This document shows positions 35,394 to 44,720 of a stretch of 64,000 nucleotides of DNA, in pieces (position 1 is the first letter of the stretch; every line of letters starts with the position of its first letter). Source of the DNA: Sedimenticola selenatireducens. GTDB taxonomy: Bacteria; Pseudomonadota; Gammaproteobacteria; Chromatiales; Chromatiaceae. A program made the translations under genes and the position numbers. Location of the stretch: NCBI RefSeq assembly GCF_007625115.1, contig NZ_VMNH01000018.1:1-64000 (forward strand), read 5' to 3'. Below the pieces are notes generated by a model. The model was not told where the DNA came from, searched no databases, and saw only the letters and a list, made by a program, of their open reading frames with translations.

Positions 35394-35560
35394 ATGAGAA
35401 TTAAAGGCGTTGCTTTTGATCTTTGTTTTGTTTTTGGTCAATGCCGGTTAGCGCCAGAGTTCGGTATAAAGGTAGCTCGTTGTAATAATTTCACACTATC
35501 GGGAACCAAACCCTGTTTCTATCATCAAACCACGGACAAAGCAGGCCTCACTCAATCCTA

Positions 35561-36310
35561 ATGAATGCTCGATTATTAAACTGGTTTAAATTCTCATCAC
35601 CGGCCACTTTTTATCCACTGGCGGGGCGTTTGGTTCCAATCTTTACACTTATCGCAGTGGCGCTGATTGGTGTGGGGCTCTATATGAGCTTTTTCGTGGC
35701 GCCAACGGATTATAAACAAGGCGAAGGCTACCGGATTATCTTTGTCCATGTGCCGGCCGCCTGGATGTCCATGTTTATCTACCTGATCATGGCCTTCTGG
35801 GCTGGATTGGGCCTGGTGTTCAATACCCGCCTTTCCGGCATGATGACGCGCGCGTTGGCGCCAACCGGTGCAATCTTTGCCTTTCTGGCGCTCTGGACCG
35901 GGGCTTTCTGGGGTAAGCCGATGTGGGGGACCTGGTGGGTCTGGGATGCCCGACTCACTTCTGAGCTCATACTCCTGTTCCTCTACTTGGGATATCTGGC
36001 GTTGCAGGGTGCGATTGATGATACTCGCCGCGCCGATCGTGCCGGTGCGCTTCTGGTGCTGGTGGGCGTGATTAATATACCCATCATCTACTACTCGGTG
36101 CAGTGGTGGAATACGCTACATCAAGGGGCCACCATTAGCATGGATAATGGTTCCAAGATGGGTGTTACCATGCTCTGGACCATGCTGATTATGGCCTTGG
36201 GTTTCTGGGCTTATACAATAGCTGTGGCGCTGGTCCGTGTACGTTCGATTATCCTGGAGCGTGAAGCCGATACCACCTGGGTCAGCGAGTTGGCGGAGGT
36301 GCGGAGATGA
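35561..36310 (+). CDS. ccmC: Haem handling protein CcmC
   Basis: A 249-residue membrane protein with six helices and the tryptophan-rich haem-handling motif WGTWWVWDARLTSELIL. Periplasmic haem ligands are expected at the His in IIFVHVPAAW and the His in WWNTLHQG. It loads haem onto CcmE. The stop overlaps the ccmD start (ATGA). The first codons lie 167 bp after ccmB. Confidence 0.95.
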   Translation: MNARLLNWFKFSSPATFYPLAGRLVPIFTLIAVALIGVGLYMSFFVAPTDYKQGEGYRIIFVHVPAAWMSMFIYLIMAFWAGLGLVFNTRLSGMMTRALAPTGAIFAFLALWTGAFWGKPMWGTWWVWDARLTSELILLFLYLGYLALQGAIDDTRRADRAGALLVLVGVINIPIIYYSVQWWNTLHQGATISMDNGSKMGVTMLWTMLIMALGFWAYTIAVALVRVRSIILEREADTTWVSELAEVRR

Positions 36311-36480
36311 GCGTGGCAGAGTTCTTTGATATGGGAGGCTACGCCCTCTACGTGTGGGGCTCGTTTGGCGTCACCGCACTGTTTATGGTAATTGAACCGA
36401 TCATGTTACGAGGTCATCGTCGAGCAGTATTGCAGCGAATCTCGCGCATTGTTCGGATGAAGGCCGAGGAGAAGGTATGA
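36307..36480 (+). CDS. ccmD: Haem exporter protein CcmD (57 aa)
   Basis: A short gene that automated calling can miss. It starts at the ATGA overlapping the ccmC stop and ends in the ATGA that starts ccmE. The product has a conserved N-terminal segment GGYALYVWGSFG, one membrane helix (about 18-33) and a basic cytoplasmic tail (RGHRRAVLQRISRIVRMK), exactly the CcmD layout. CcmD stabilises the CcmABC complex and helps release haem-loaded CcmE. Confidence 0.92.
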   Translation: MSVAEFFDMGGYALYVWGSFGVTALFMVIEPIMLRGHRRAVLQRISRIVRMKAEEKV

Positions 36481-36926
36481 AGGCAAGACACAAACGACTT
36501 GGGTTTCTCGCGGCAGGGCTGGTTGGCCTTGGTGTGGCTGCTACATTGGTATTCAATGCATTGGATAGCAATCTCTCCTATTTTTTCTCGCCAACGGATG
36601 TCGTACAAAATAAGGCCCCTGCAGATCACGTCTATCGACTGGGTGGTATGGTTCAGCAAGGGAGTCTGGAGCGAGGCCAAGAGCTAACAGTGAAATTTTT
36701 AGTGACGGATACGGCGAACACCGTCAAGGTGGCCTATACCGGCATTCTGCCGGATCTGTTTGCTGAAGGCCAAGGCGTTATTGCCCAAGGTCGGATGGGG
36801 CCTGAAGGTGTTTTCGTTGCCGATGAAGTATTGGCAAAGCATGACGAGAACTATATGCCACCAGAGGTGGCCGATGCCTTGGATAAGGCCCACAAGGGGG
36901 CGCCCACAGGGGTGGCTAACAAATGA
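36477..36926 (+). CDS. ccmE: Haem chaperone CcmE
   Basis: A 149-residue membrane-anchored periplasmic chaperone. It has a basic N-terminus, one helix (about 9-27), an OB-fold beta barrel with RLGGMVQQGSL and VAYTGILPDLFAEGQGVIAQG, and the covalent haem-binding histidine His122 in LAKHDENYMP. It passes haem from CcmC to CcmF. It overlaps both ccmD and ccmF by 4 bp. Confidence 0.96.
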   Translation: MKARHKRLGFLAAGLVGLGVAATLVFNALDSNLSYFFSPTDVVQNKAPADHVYRLGGMVQQGSLERGQELTVKFLVTDTANTVKVAYTGILPDLFAEGQGVIAQGRMGPEGVFVADEVLAKHDENYMPPEVADALDKAHKGAPTGVANK

Positions 36927-38896
36927 TTCCTGAACTCGGGCATGTGGCTTTAATTCTGGCTTTATCGCTGGCCCTTATCCAGGCAACCCTGCCGATTATC
37001 GGTGCGCATAAAGGTATAGCCAGCTGGGTCGCGGTGGCTCGGCCGGCGGCTATGGGGCAGCTCTTTTTTATGCTGGTCTCTTATGGTTGCTTGACCTATG
37101 CGTTTTTGGTCCACGATTTCTCCGTCAGTTATGTGGCGCAGAACTCCAACACTCAATTGCCTACCCTCTATTTGATATCGGGTGTATGGGGTGCCCATGA
37201 AGGCTCGCTCTTGCTGTGGGCCTTGATGTTGTCCCTTTGGACAGGGGCTGTGGTGCTATTCAGTCGCAGTATGCCTGAGACGATGATCGCACGCGTGGTC
37301 GGGGTGATGGGTTTCATCAGTGTGGGTTTTTTGTTATTCATGCTGTTTACGTCCAATCCCTTCGACCGGTTGATCAATGCGCCTATTGAGGGTCGGGACC
37401 TTAATCCACTGTTGCAAGATCCTGGTTTGGCGATTCATCCCCCGATGCTTTACATGGGATACGTTGGCTTTTCGGTGGCGTTTGCCTTTGCCATTGCGGC
37501 GATGTTGGGTGGCCGACTGGATGCCGCATGGGCGCGTTGGTCGCGTCCCTGGACCAATGTCGCCTGGTCGTTTTTGACGCTGGGGATTGTATTAGGGAGC
37601 TGGTGGGCCTATTACGAACTGGGCTGGGGCGGCTGGTGGTTCTGGGATCCAGTGGAAAATGCCTCCTTTATGCCGTGGTTAGTAGGTACTGCACTGATTC
37701 ACTCTTTAGCCGTGACGGAAAAGCGGGGAGCCTTCAAGGCGTGGACCGTATTGTTGGCGATCTTTGCCTTCTCCCTCAGTCTCCTGGGTACGTTCCTGGT
37801 ACGCTCAGGCGTTCTAACCTCGGTACATGCCTTCGCTTCTGATCCATCGCGCGGTATCTTTATTCTGATCTTCCTGATCGTGGTCATCGGTGGCTCACTC
37901 TTGCTCTACTCCTGGCGCGCTTCGCAGATCCGCAGTAGCGTCAGTTTTAATCTGGTCTCCCGTGAAACGGGTTTGTTGCTGAATAATGTTATTTTGGTGG
38001 TGGCTGCCAGCAGCGTCCTGCTCGGGACACTCTATCCACTGGCTATTGATGCCTTGGGATTGGGCAAGATTTCCGTTGGACCTCCCTACTTCAACAGCGT
38101 ATTTATTCCGCTGACGGCACCGCTTGCGGCATTGGTCGGTGTTGGTGCGCTGACGCGTTGGCGTCAGGATAGCGGGAAACGGCTGTTTGCCCGGCTGCAA
38201 CTCTCGTTGCTGGTCAGTGTGGTGGCTGGTTTTGCACTGATGCTGTTTGCCCCCTTCTTTGCGTGGGGTGCAGTCATCGCCTTGATTTTGGCAATCTGGG
38301 TACTCATGAGCACGCTGCAGTGGCTGTTGGATAGAAAGACAGCGGGCCGCTCGCTGTTGCAGGCCATGGAGAATACGCCTCGTTCAGGCTGGGGCATGGT
38401 CTGTGGTCATTTGGGCATTGCGGTCTTTGTTGTGGGCGTTACCCTGACCTCAATCTATAGTGAGGAGAAGGATGTTCGTCTTGAGCCTGGACAGTCTTAT
38501 TCCTTGGGTGGATATGACTTTATCTTCCATGGCGCCAAGAGGTCGCAGGGTCCGAATTATCAAGCGTTCCGTGCTGAAGTGGATATTGAGTTCCAGGGCA
38601 AACACATTGCCCATCTCAACCCAGAGAAGCGAAATTACAAGACCGGTATGCCAATGACTGAAGCGGGTATTGATGACGGGCTGTTCAGAGATCTTTTCGT
38701 TGCCCTGGGTGAGCCATTGGGCACGGATGGTGCCTGGAGCGTCCGGCTTTATCACAAGCCCTTTGTACGTTGGGTATGGCTTGGTGGGCTCTTTATGGCC
38801 CTTGGCGGTCTTTTGGCCGCCAGTGATCGTCGTTATTACCGGCTGAAAAAGAAGGCTAGTGAGACTGTTGGTGAAGCCGGGGTGAGTGCAGCATGA
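36923..38896 (+). CDS. ccmF: Cytochrome c haem lyase subunit CcmF
   Basis: A large (657-residue) polytopic membrane protein, about 15 helices, that attaches haem to apocytochrome with CcmH and CcmI. The WWD motif is GWGGWWFWDPVENASFMPWL, followed by the conserved HSLAVTEKRGAFKAWT segment. A soluble periplasmic loop near the C-terminus (about 515-610) precedes the last helix. It overlaps ccmE and ccmG by 4 bp each. Confidence 0.96.
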   Translation: MIPELGHVALILALSLALIQATLPIIGAHKGIASWVAVARPAAMGQLFFMLVSYGCLTYAFLVHDFSVSYVAQNSNTQLPTLYLISGVWGAHEGSLLLWALMLSLWTGAVVLFSRSMPETMIARVVGVMGFISVGFLLFMLFTSNPFDRLINAPIEGRDLNPLLQDPGLAIHPPMLYMGYVGFSVAFAFAIAAMLGGRLDAAWARWSRPWTNVAWSFLTLGIVLGSWWAYYELGWGGWWFWDPVENASFMPWLVGTALIHSLAVTEKRGAFKAWTVLLAIFAFSLSLLGTFLVRSGVLTSVHAFASDPSRGIFILIFLIVVIGGSLLLYSWRASQIRSSVSFNLVSRETGLLLNNVILVVAASSVLLGTLYPLAIDALGLGKISVGPPYFNSVFIPLTAPLAALVGVGALTRWRQDSGKRLFARLQLSLLVSVVAGFALMLFAPFFAWGAVIALILAIWVLMSTLQWLLDRKTAGRSLLQAMENTPRSGWGMVCGHLGIAVFVVGVTLTSIYSEEKDVRLEPGQSYSLGGYDFIFHGAKRSQGPNYQAFRAEVDIEFQGKHIAHLNPEKRNYKTGMPMTEAGIDDGLFRDLFVALGEPLGTDGAWSVRLYHKPFVRWVWLGGLFMALGGLLAASDRRYYRLKKKASETVGEAGVSAA

Positions 38897-39426
38897 AGGC
38901 GCGATTTCTGATGCCGCTTGTGATCTTCCTGGGTTTGGCGGCGTTACTGGGCGTGGGGCTAACCCTTAATCCACGTGATGTTCCCTCTGTGCTGATTAAT
39001 GAAAAGGCCCCGGCATTTGATCTGCCTGATCTGTTTGATCCGCAAAAACGGGTCAGTACGGAATCGATGAAGGGAAAGGTCTGGCTCCTGAATGTGTGGG
39101 GAACCTGGTGCCCGGAATGCTGGAAGGAACATGCGTTTCTTAATCAGCTATCAAAAAAAGAGGGTGTAACCCTTGTTGGCATCGATTGGCGCGATGAGCG
39201 GGAAGAGGCTAAGGCGTTCCTGGCTAAAAAAGGTAATCCCTTTGTGGCTGTTGGCTTCGATCCTGAGAGTGAGGCCATTATGGATTGGGGTGTCTATGGT
39301 GCACCGGAGACCTTTGTGATCGATAAACAGGGGATGATCCGCAAGAAGCATACAGGGCCCCTCTATCCGCAGATATGGGAGAGTGAATTCAAACCACTGC
39401 TTAAACAGCTAGAGGCTGAATCATGA
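38893..39426 (+). CDS. ccmG: Thiol:disulfide interchange protein CcmG/DsbE
   Basis: A membrane-anchored thioredoxin-fold protein of 177 residues that keeps apocytochrome and CcmH cysteines reduced. It has an N-terminal helix (about 6-24), redox motif Trp72-Cys73-Pro-Glu-Cys76 and the GVYGAPETFVID segment with the cis-proline. The acidic Glu in WCPEC is typical of CcmG. It overlaps ccmF and ccmH by 4 bp. Confidence 0.95.
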   Translation: MKARFLMPLVIFLGLAALLGVGLTLNPRDVPSVLINEKAPAFDLPDLFDPQKRVSTESMKGKVWLLNVWGTWCPECWKEHAFLNQLSKKEGVTLVGIDWRDEREEAKAFLAKKGNPFVAVGFDPESEAIMDWGVYGAPETFVIDKQGMIRKKHTGPLYPQIWESEFKPLLKQLEAES

Positions 39427-39884
39427 TCCGTGGATGGCTATTTGCGCTGCTGTTATTGCCGTTTTTCGCTCAGGCCGCTATTGAGACGGCCCAGTTTGAT
39501 GACCCGGATAAAGAGGCGCGCTATAAGCAACTGATAGCCGAGCTGCGCTGCCTGGTCTGCCAGAACCAAAACTTGGCAGACTCCAATGCTGAGTTGGCTC
39601 AGGATATGCGTCGCAAGACCTATGACCTTGTTCAGGGCGGGGCGTCCAGTGAGGATGTGGTCGATTACATGGTGAAGCGCTATGGTGATTTTGTGCTTTA
39701 CCGCCCACCCTTGCGAAGCGCCACACTGCTGCTCTGGGTAGGGCCTTTTGTCATCCTTGGCGGCGGCATTGTGATTCTGGTTGTTATAATACGGCGCAGA
39801 TCGCAGCAGAAATCTAAAGCTACATTGAGTGACAGTGACCTTAAACGCGCCCGAACACTACTCGGCGAAGAAGACAATACCTGA
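39423..39884 (+). CDS. ccmH: Cytochrome c biogenesis protein CcmH
   Basis: A 153-residue protein with a signal sequence (1-19), the redox motif LRCLVCQNQNLADSNA (Cys43, Cys46), the KRYGDFVLYRPP block and one C-terminal helix (about 103-125). It reduces the apocytochrome haem-binding cysteines and presents them to CcmF. Here it is separate from CcmI, unlike in enteric bacteria where the two are fused. The stop shares a base with the ccmI start (TGATG). Confidence 0.95.
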   Translation: MIRGWLFALLLLPFFAQAAIETAQFDDPDKEARYKQLIAELRCLVCQNQNLADSNAELAQDMRRKTYDLVQGGASSEDVVDYMVKRYGDFVLYRPPLRSATLLLWVGPFVILGGGIVILVVIIRRRSQQKSKATLSDSDLKRARTLLGEEDNT

Positions 39885-41125
39885 TGATACTTTTCTGGAT
39901 ACTTTTGGCGGCCATGGTTTTGGTCGGGCTTGCTTTTCTTGCGCCAGCACTGCTGCGTTCTACAGATCTTAAAGCATCTGATCGTGATCAGCAGAATGTG
40001 ATGATCGGCCGGGAGCGTTTGGCAGAGTTGCAAGCCGACCATGCGGCGGGGATTTTATCTGAGGCTGAATATGAGCAGACCAAGGGTGAACTGGAACAGG
40101 CCCTTCTAATCGACCTGGAGGGGGGGGATGAGCCAGATTCGCCTCGTGAGTCAAGTCGTGGTGGCCGAGCCACTCTTTTGTTGTCAGCACTGTTTGTGGT
40201 GATAGCCACAGTAACAGTTTACCTCTATCTCGGATCGCCACAAATGGTTGACCCGGAGGCGATGCTGGCGCAACAACAATCCTCGGAGGAATTACCATCC
40301 GTTGAAGAGATGATGACTGCTCTGGTCGAACGGCTGAAGGAAAACCCTGAAGATGCCGAAGGGTGGTATCTGCTTGGCCGTACCTATATGGCGATGCAGG
40401 ATTATCAGAAGGCGGCCTTTGCATTTGATAAGCTGAATCAGCTGGTGAGTGATCAGCCATCCATTATGCTGGCTTTGGCCGATGCCTTGGCCATGTCATC
40501 GGGAGGGGATATGCAGGGGCGCCCTGCTGATCTTATCCGTAAGGCGATTAAACTGGCCCCTGAAGATCAGACAGCCCTCTGGCTGGCGGGTATGGTTGAA
40601 GATCAATCAGGCAATTATCCTGTGGCCCTTAACCATTGGCGTCATTTGAAGACGCTCATTACCGATGATGAGGAATCACTTCAGCGGGTCGATATGTTGA
40701 TCGCGGGGGCTGAACGGAAGCTATCGGCTTCGGGCCAAACGGATGCTATAGAGTCTGCCAAGGTGCCGGCATCCGTGGTTAAGGCGATTACAGCACGAAT
40801 CTCTCTGGCCAGTGATTTGGCTGCCAAAGTGGATCCGGATGAGAGCCTGTTTATCTATGCGCGAGCTATGGAGGGTCCCAGAATGCCCTTGGCAGCGGTC
40901 CGCATGAAGGTACGGGATCTGCCTGCTACCGTGGAATTAAGTGACACCCAGGCGATGGTTCCAGGTATGAATCTCTCACGTTTCAAGCAGGTTGTGGTGG
41001 GGGCAAGGATTTCCAAGTCAGGCAATGCCATTGCGGCAAGCGGTGATCTGTTAGGTGAGGTCTCGCCTGTCGAAGTCGATGGTGATGCAGTGGTCGAACT
41101 GGTCATTAACTCAGTTTTACCCTGA
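39884..41125 (+). CDS. ccmI: Cytochrome c biogenesis protein CcmI (TPR)
   Basis: A 413-residue protein that captures apocytochrome c by its C-terminus. Two N-terminal helices (about 1-22 and 90-110) flank a cytoplasmic leucine-zipper-like loop (RLAELQADHAAGILSEAEYEQ). Periplasmic TPR repeats follow (LKENPEDAEGWYLLGRTYMAMQDYQKAAFAF), and a C-terminal beta domain has LFIYARAMEGPRMPLAAVR. It is the last gene of the ccm operon, and a strong bidirectional terminator follows. Confidence 0.92.
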   Translation: MILFWILLAAMVLVGLAFLAPALLRSTDLKASDRDQQNVMIGRERLAELQADHAAGILSEAEYEQTKGELEQALLIDLEGGDEPDSPRESSRGGRATLLLSALFVVIATVTVYLYLGSPQMVDPEAMLAQQQSSEELPSVEEMMTALVERLKENPEDAEGWYLLGRTYMAMQDYQKAAFAFDKLNQLVSDQPSIMLALADALAMSSGGDMQGRPADLIRKAIKLAPEDQTALWLAGMVEDQSGNYPVALNHWRHLKTLITDDEESLQRVDMLIAGAERKLSASGQTDAIESAKVPASVVKAITARISLASDLAAKVDPDESLFIYARAMEGPRMPLAAVRMKVRDLPATVELSDTQAMVPGMNLSRFKQVVVGARISKSGNAIAASGDLLGEVSPVEVDGDAVVELVINSVLP

Positions 41126-41143
41126 TTGTTACTGATAGCGCAC

Positions 41144-41179
41144 AAAAAAGGCCTTGTCTGATCAGACAAGGCCTTTTTT
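41144..41179. terminator. Bidirectional terminator, 36-nt perfect palindrome
   Basis: The 18-bp arms are perfectly complementary (core GGCCTTGTCTGA on the left arm) and are bounded by six As on the left and six Ts on the right. It serves both the ccm operon (plus) and the pentapeptide-repeat gene (minus), which converge here. Confidence 0.95.
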
Positions 41180-41203
41180 AGCTTCAGCAGAAGGGTTGTA
41201 TTT

Positions 41204-41734
41204 CTAGAGGCACTCGCCCTTGGAACCTGCCGCACAAACTCGACCATCGGTCCAGGTTGCGCCATCCAGCTTTGCGGCAATGAGGATGGCTCCTTCCAGA
41301 TTGGCGCCGCGCAGGTTGGCACCACTTAAATCAGCATCCAGAAAATTTGCCCCTTTCAGGTTTGCCAGCATCATATTGGCGTTCTGAAGGTTTACCGCAT
41401 GCAAAGTTGCATGTTCCAGATTACTCAACATCAGGTTGGCGCCTTGGAGGTTGGCCAGATGCAGCACGGCGCGGGAGAGGTTGGCGCCTTGCAAGTTGGC
41501 ATTATCCAGTCGCATGGAGGCCATGGAGGCCTCGTGCATATCAACACCCGGGATCTGAGCGCCGATGCGAACGGCCCAGGAACACTGTGCTTCGGGCTCA
41601 TATTTACAGGTGGTGTTCTTTATCCGCCCGGAAGTTTCGATATCACTGCGCCACGCATTCGCTTCAATGGCATAGCTGGATAGGAAAGCCACGGCTATGC
41701 CTAAAACCGGTTTTCGTAGATTGCGAGATAGCAT
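41204..41734 (-). CDS. Exported pentapeptide-repeat protein
   Basis: A 176-residue protein with a signal peptide (cleavage likely after ANA, residue 27), a short region with Cys43 and Cys51, then about 18 consecutive pentapeptides (about 68-162) of the A(N/D)LxG kind, and a C-terminal tail with Cys167 and Cys175. Pentapeptides fold into a right-handed square beta-helix. The paired cysteines suggest disulfide caps in the periplasm. The second ATG (41734) has GGAG eight bases upstream and is preferred over the ATG at 41740. Function unknown; DNA-mimic roles known for cytoplasmic relatives do not apply easily to an exported protein. Confidence 0.85.
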   Translation of the reverse strand: MLSRNLRKPVLGIAVAFLSSYAIEANAWRSDIETSGRIKNTTCKYEPEAQCSWAVRIGAQIPGVDMHEASMASMRLDNANLQGANLSRAVLHLANLQGANLMLSNLEHATLHAVNLQNANMMLANLKGANFLDADLSGANLRGANLEGAILIAAKLDGATWTDGRVCAAGSKGECL

Positions 41735-41963
41735 GATCATTTCTCCGTATTCCTCTGCCTGATCTTCTCAGCGCAGCTATTAAAAATAGCTTTATTACTC
41801 ACCAGTGATGTGAATAAAGTCATTAAAAATGCTAATGTTACCTAAATATTATTCTATCAGACTTGATCAAGATCTATAGCATGGAATATTTTTTGTGACG
41901 CCTGATAAGAATTTAATGAGTGTACCGTGCCTGGTATGTGATTTGACGGAAGTGAGATCGGAC

Positions 41964-41990
41964 TAAAGTTCATTCTCATTTCGCCGATAT
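41964..41990 (+). promoter_or_regulatory. Sigma-28 (FliA) promoter of second chemoreceptor
   Basis: TAAAGTTC (41964-41971), an 11-bp spacer and GCCGATAT (41983-41990) match the flagellar sigma consensus TAAAGTTT-N11-GCCGATAA at 14 of 16 positions with exact spacing. It lies 38 bp before the chemoreceptor start. Confidence 0.85.
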
Positions 41991-42028
41991 GATTTGTATC
42001 CACACATAGAGCGGATTTATAGATTCAC

Positions 42029-43717
42029 ATGGATAAGCTAAAGAAATCATTGTTTATTAACTTGTTGGCGGCCCTGGTCGTGGGTATGGGTTTCGCCGTG
42101 ATCATCAGCTTCATGACGACAGACAGCTCACTCGTGCCGTTGATGGGTGTCGCTTTCGTATCGGTTGCCGTCACCCTGTTGTTGGTTTATCTGTTGCAGA
42201 TAAAGCCGATTTCGAAAGAGATTCGATTCATGCGGACTCTGGTTGATGCAAAAGGGCATTTGGACGCCGAGCAGGCTAAGCAGCTCTCCAGCCTCGAACA
42301 GGGCATGGGGGGTAAAGACTTCCAGGTGGTGGGTGATGCCGTTCATCAATACTACAGTTGCAGTGTTGGTGTAGTGGGTCGTAGCGGCAAGATCGCAATT
42401 GCGGGTGCTGAGGTTTCCTATGCCGCGGATGTGCTGAAGAAACGTATCGATGATCAGATTGAGCATATCCAGAAGATTACTGATGCAACAAGTAATATCT
42501 CCAATAATATTGAGCAGGCTGTTACCAATTCCGAAACGCTGAAAGAGCTATCACGCCAGACACGCCGCGCCAGCTATATTGGGCAGGAGGCTATTGGTGA
42601 GGCCGCCGAGCAGATGCGTAATACGGGTACGCACGCGCAACAAGCCGCCGAGTTGATTGCCAAACTCGAGGATCGGGCTGGGCAGATCTCCCAAATTACC
42701 AAGGTAATCAGTGAGATAGCGGATCAGACCAATCTTCTGGCGTTGAACGCGGCTATTGAAGCGGCGAGAGCGGGTGAGCAGGGGCGCGGTTTTGCTGTTG
42801 TCGCTGAAGAGGTGCGTAACCTGGCTACAAGAACCTCCAGTGCTACCACCGAAATTGGCCAAATGGTACAGCGGATCAATGAAGAGACCGGAAATGCCGG
42901 CAATACGATGCGCTCCTTGGTGGGCGAGGTAGAAGAGAGTCGGTCGCGCACTGAGAAAGTTGATACACAGCTGCTGGAGATTCTTGAGCACGCCAGGGAA
43001 GTTGAGCAGCGTGTTATAGCCGCAGCTGAGCGTTCAGAGCAAAATCGGGAACATCAGGGGCAGATTAATCAATCGCTAGAGGTCTTTAGCCAGAGCCTCA
43101 ACAGTAGTTTTGAAAAGGTGGAGTCGGTTGCAGATCAGTCTCTGGCTCTTTCAGAGATGGCAGAATCGATCTATGAGCTGCTGGGTGATACTGGTCTTCA
43201 AGGTGAGCATGGTATTGCTTTTGATGAGGGGCGTGCAGCCGTTGAGGCTATTCAGAAGACTTTTGAGCAGGCGGTTGAAAAGGGTCAGCTGACCCTGAAC
43301 CAGGTTTTTGATCGTGATTATAAGGCGATCCCAAATTCTAATCCTCCGAAATACAAAACCCAATTCGATGATTTCACCGATGCCCATTTTCCGGCAATTC
43401 AGGAACCCATTCTGTCACGGCATTCGTTTATGGCCTACGCGGGTGCTGTGGATAACAACGGATATTTTCCAACCCACAATAAACGTTTTTCGCAACCGAT
43501 TACTGGAGACTATGCTAAGGATCTGCTGACTAATCGGACTAAACGGATCTTTAATGATCGTACCGGCGCCCGCTGTGGCTCCAATACGAAACCGTTCCTG
43601 CTACAAACCTACAAGCGTGATACCGGTGAGGTGATGCATGATTTGACCATACCCATCTATGTGTCGGGTCGTCATTGGGGTGGTTTCCGCATAGGCTATC
43701 AGTCCTCTGATCATTAA
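42029..43717 (+). CDS. Methyl-accepting chemotaxis protein with C-terminal sensor-like domain
   Basis: A 562-residue chemoreceptor. Two adjacent helices (about 10-30 and 38-57) leave almost no periplasmic loop, so sensing must be in the membrane or cytoplasm. A conventional signalling domain follows, with [21 protein letters not shown] and [13 protein letters not shown]. The C-terminal domain (about 425-560) carries [70 protein letters not shown] and [13 protein letters not shown]. It is clearly related to the end of the receptor at 18.6 kb. The sigma-28 promoter upstream puts it in the flagellar regulon. Ligand unknown. Confidence 0.92.
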   Translation: MDKLKKSLFINLLAALVVGMGFAVIISFMTTDSSLVPLMGVAFVSVAVTLLLVYLLQIKPISKEIRFMRTLVDAKGHLDAEQAKQLSSLEQGMGGKDFQVVGDAVHQYYSCSVGVVGRSGKIAIAGAEVSYAADVLKKRIDDQIEHIQKITDATSNISNNIEQAVTNSETLKELSRQTRRASYIGQEAIGEAAEQMRNTGTHAQQAAELIAKLEDRAGQISQITKVISEIADQTNLLALNAAIEAARAGEQGRGFAVVAEEVRNLATRTSSATTEIGQMVQRINEETGNAGNTMRSLVGEVEESRSRTEKVDTQLLEILEHAREVEQRVIAAAERSEQNREHQGQINQSLEVFSQSLNSSFEKVESVADQSLALSEMAESIYELLGDTGLQGEHGIAFDEGRAAVEAIQKTFEQAVEKGQLTLNQVFDRDYKAIPNSNPPKYKTQFDDFTDAHFPAIQEPILSRHSFMAYAGAVDNNGYFPTHNKRFSQPITGDYAKDLLTNRTKRIFNDRTGARCGSNTKPFLLQTYKRDTGEVMHDLTIPIYVSGRHWGGFRIGYQSSDH

Positions 43718-43734
43718 TTTTCGGTAGGCGATAG

Positions 43735-43778
43735 TAATAACCATTAAACCCAGCCAAGGCTGGGTTTAATGGTTATTA
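43735..43778. terminator. 44-nt perfect inverted repeat between convergent genes
   Basis: Arms of 21 bp (43735-43755 and 43758-43778) pair without mismatch around a 2-nt centre; the inner part is AAACCCAGCC/GGCTGGGTTT. It sits between the chemoreceptor (plus) and the LysR gene (minus), and the LysR stop codon lies in the right arm. It probably acts as a two-way transcription end, although there is no T tract. Confidence 0.65.
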
Positions 43779-44699
43779 ATCAGATGTATTGTCCTGTTTG
43801 AGCTCATCCAGGTAGGTCTGGAGAATCAGATTGGCGGGTGCGCCACGGCGAGTGATGGCTGAGTAGTGGGTAATGTAAGACATATCACTGGCATGTAATG
43901 CGCGCATTTTTCCCTGCGAAACCCAGCGATCGGCGAAGTGCGTGGGTAAAAAACCGATGTAACAACCAGTCATGATGAGAAAAGCGATACCCTCCCTGTC
44001 AGTAGCCGTGGCACTGGCGTTGAGTATTTGATGCTGTGCCTTTATCGCGGCCGTCTGGGCATAGGCAGGAACCACGGCATCTTGCTTAGAGAGCGCGTTC
44101 ATATCAGGCTGTGGCTGGTCAAACAGTGGGTGCGTCTGGCTGCAGTAGAGTTGGGATGTCTCGCCATAGAGCGGCAGGTAATCAAGTCCCGAGAGTGTAC
44201 GGAGATCTGGCACTACACCTAGATGCAGGCGGCCATCCAGAACACCCAGTTCAATCTCATTGGGCGGCAGCATGCTGATATTGATGCGGACTTCAGGGCC
44301 CTTTTGCTTCAATCGGGTGAGGGCGTTGGTGATTCGCATATGATGCATGGTGACCAGATTATCGGTAATCCCGATATTAAATTCGCCCTTCAATTGGGCA
44401 TGAATGGCATTCACTTGGGTCCTGAAACCCTCCAGAGAAACCAATAGTTGCAATAGCGCGTCATAGACTTGCGTCCCTTCCGGTGTCAGTGCGAATCCGG
44501 CCCGGCCCCGCTGGCAGAGCCGCAATCCTAACCGTTGTTCAAGATCTGACATGCTGATGCTAATCGCGGAGCGGCTGATATTAAGTTGAACTTCTGCGGC
44601 AGAAAACCCTCCGCACTCCACCACGGCCTTGAATATCCGCAGATGCCGGATCTCCATGTCAGTGATCTGACTACTCAGGGGGGGTGGTTGAGTCTTCAT
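43776..44699 (-). CDS. LysR-family regulator, probable BauR (beta-alanine catabolism)
   Basis: A 307-residue LysR regulator: winged helix-turn-helix at about 17-76 (EIRHLRIFKAVVECGGFSAAE, with helix ISRSAISISMSDLEQRLG) and a substrate-binding effector domain (about 105-300). It is divergent from the aminotransferase-dehydrogenase pair, the classical layout for a LysR activator and its targets, and the layout of bauR in Pseudomonas. A candidate operator with TAGTTA/TAACTA half-sites lies in the gap. An internal Met15 is a possible alternative start. Confidence 0.82.
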   Translation of the reverse strand: MKTQPPPLSSQITDMEIRHLRIFKAVVECGGFSAAEVQLNISRSAISISMSDLEQRLGLRLCQRGRAGFALTPEGTQVYDALLQLLVSLEGFRTQVNAIHAQLKGEFNIGITDNLVTMHHMRITNALTRLKQKGPEVRINISMLPPNEIELGVLDGRLHLGVVPDLRTLSGLDYLPLYGETSQLYCSQTHPLFDQPQPDMNALSKQDAVVPAYAQTAAIKAQHQILNASATATDREGIAFLIMTGCYIGFLPTHFADRWVSQGKMRALHASDMSYITHYSAITRRGAPANLILQTYLDELKQDNTSD

Positions 44700-44720
44700 T
44701 GTTCAGGATCGCGCGCTAAT

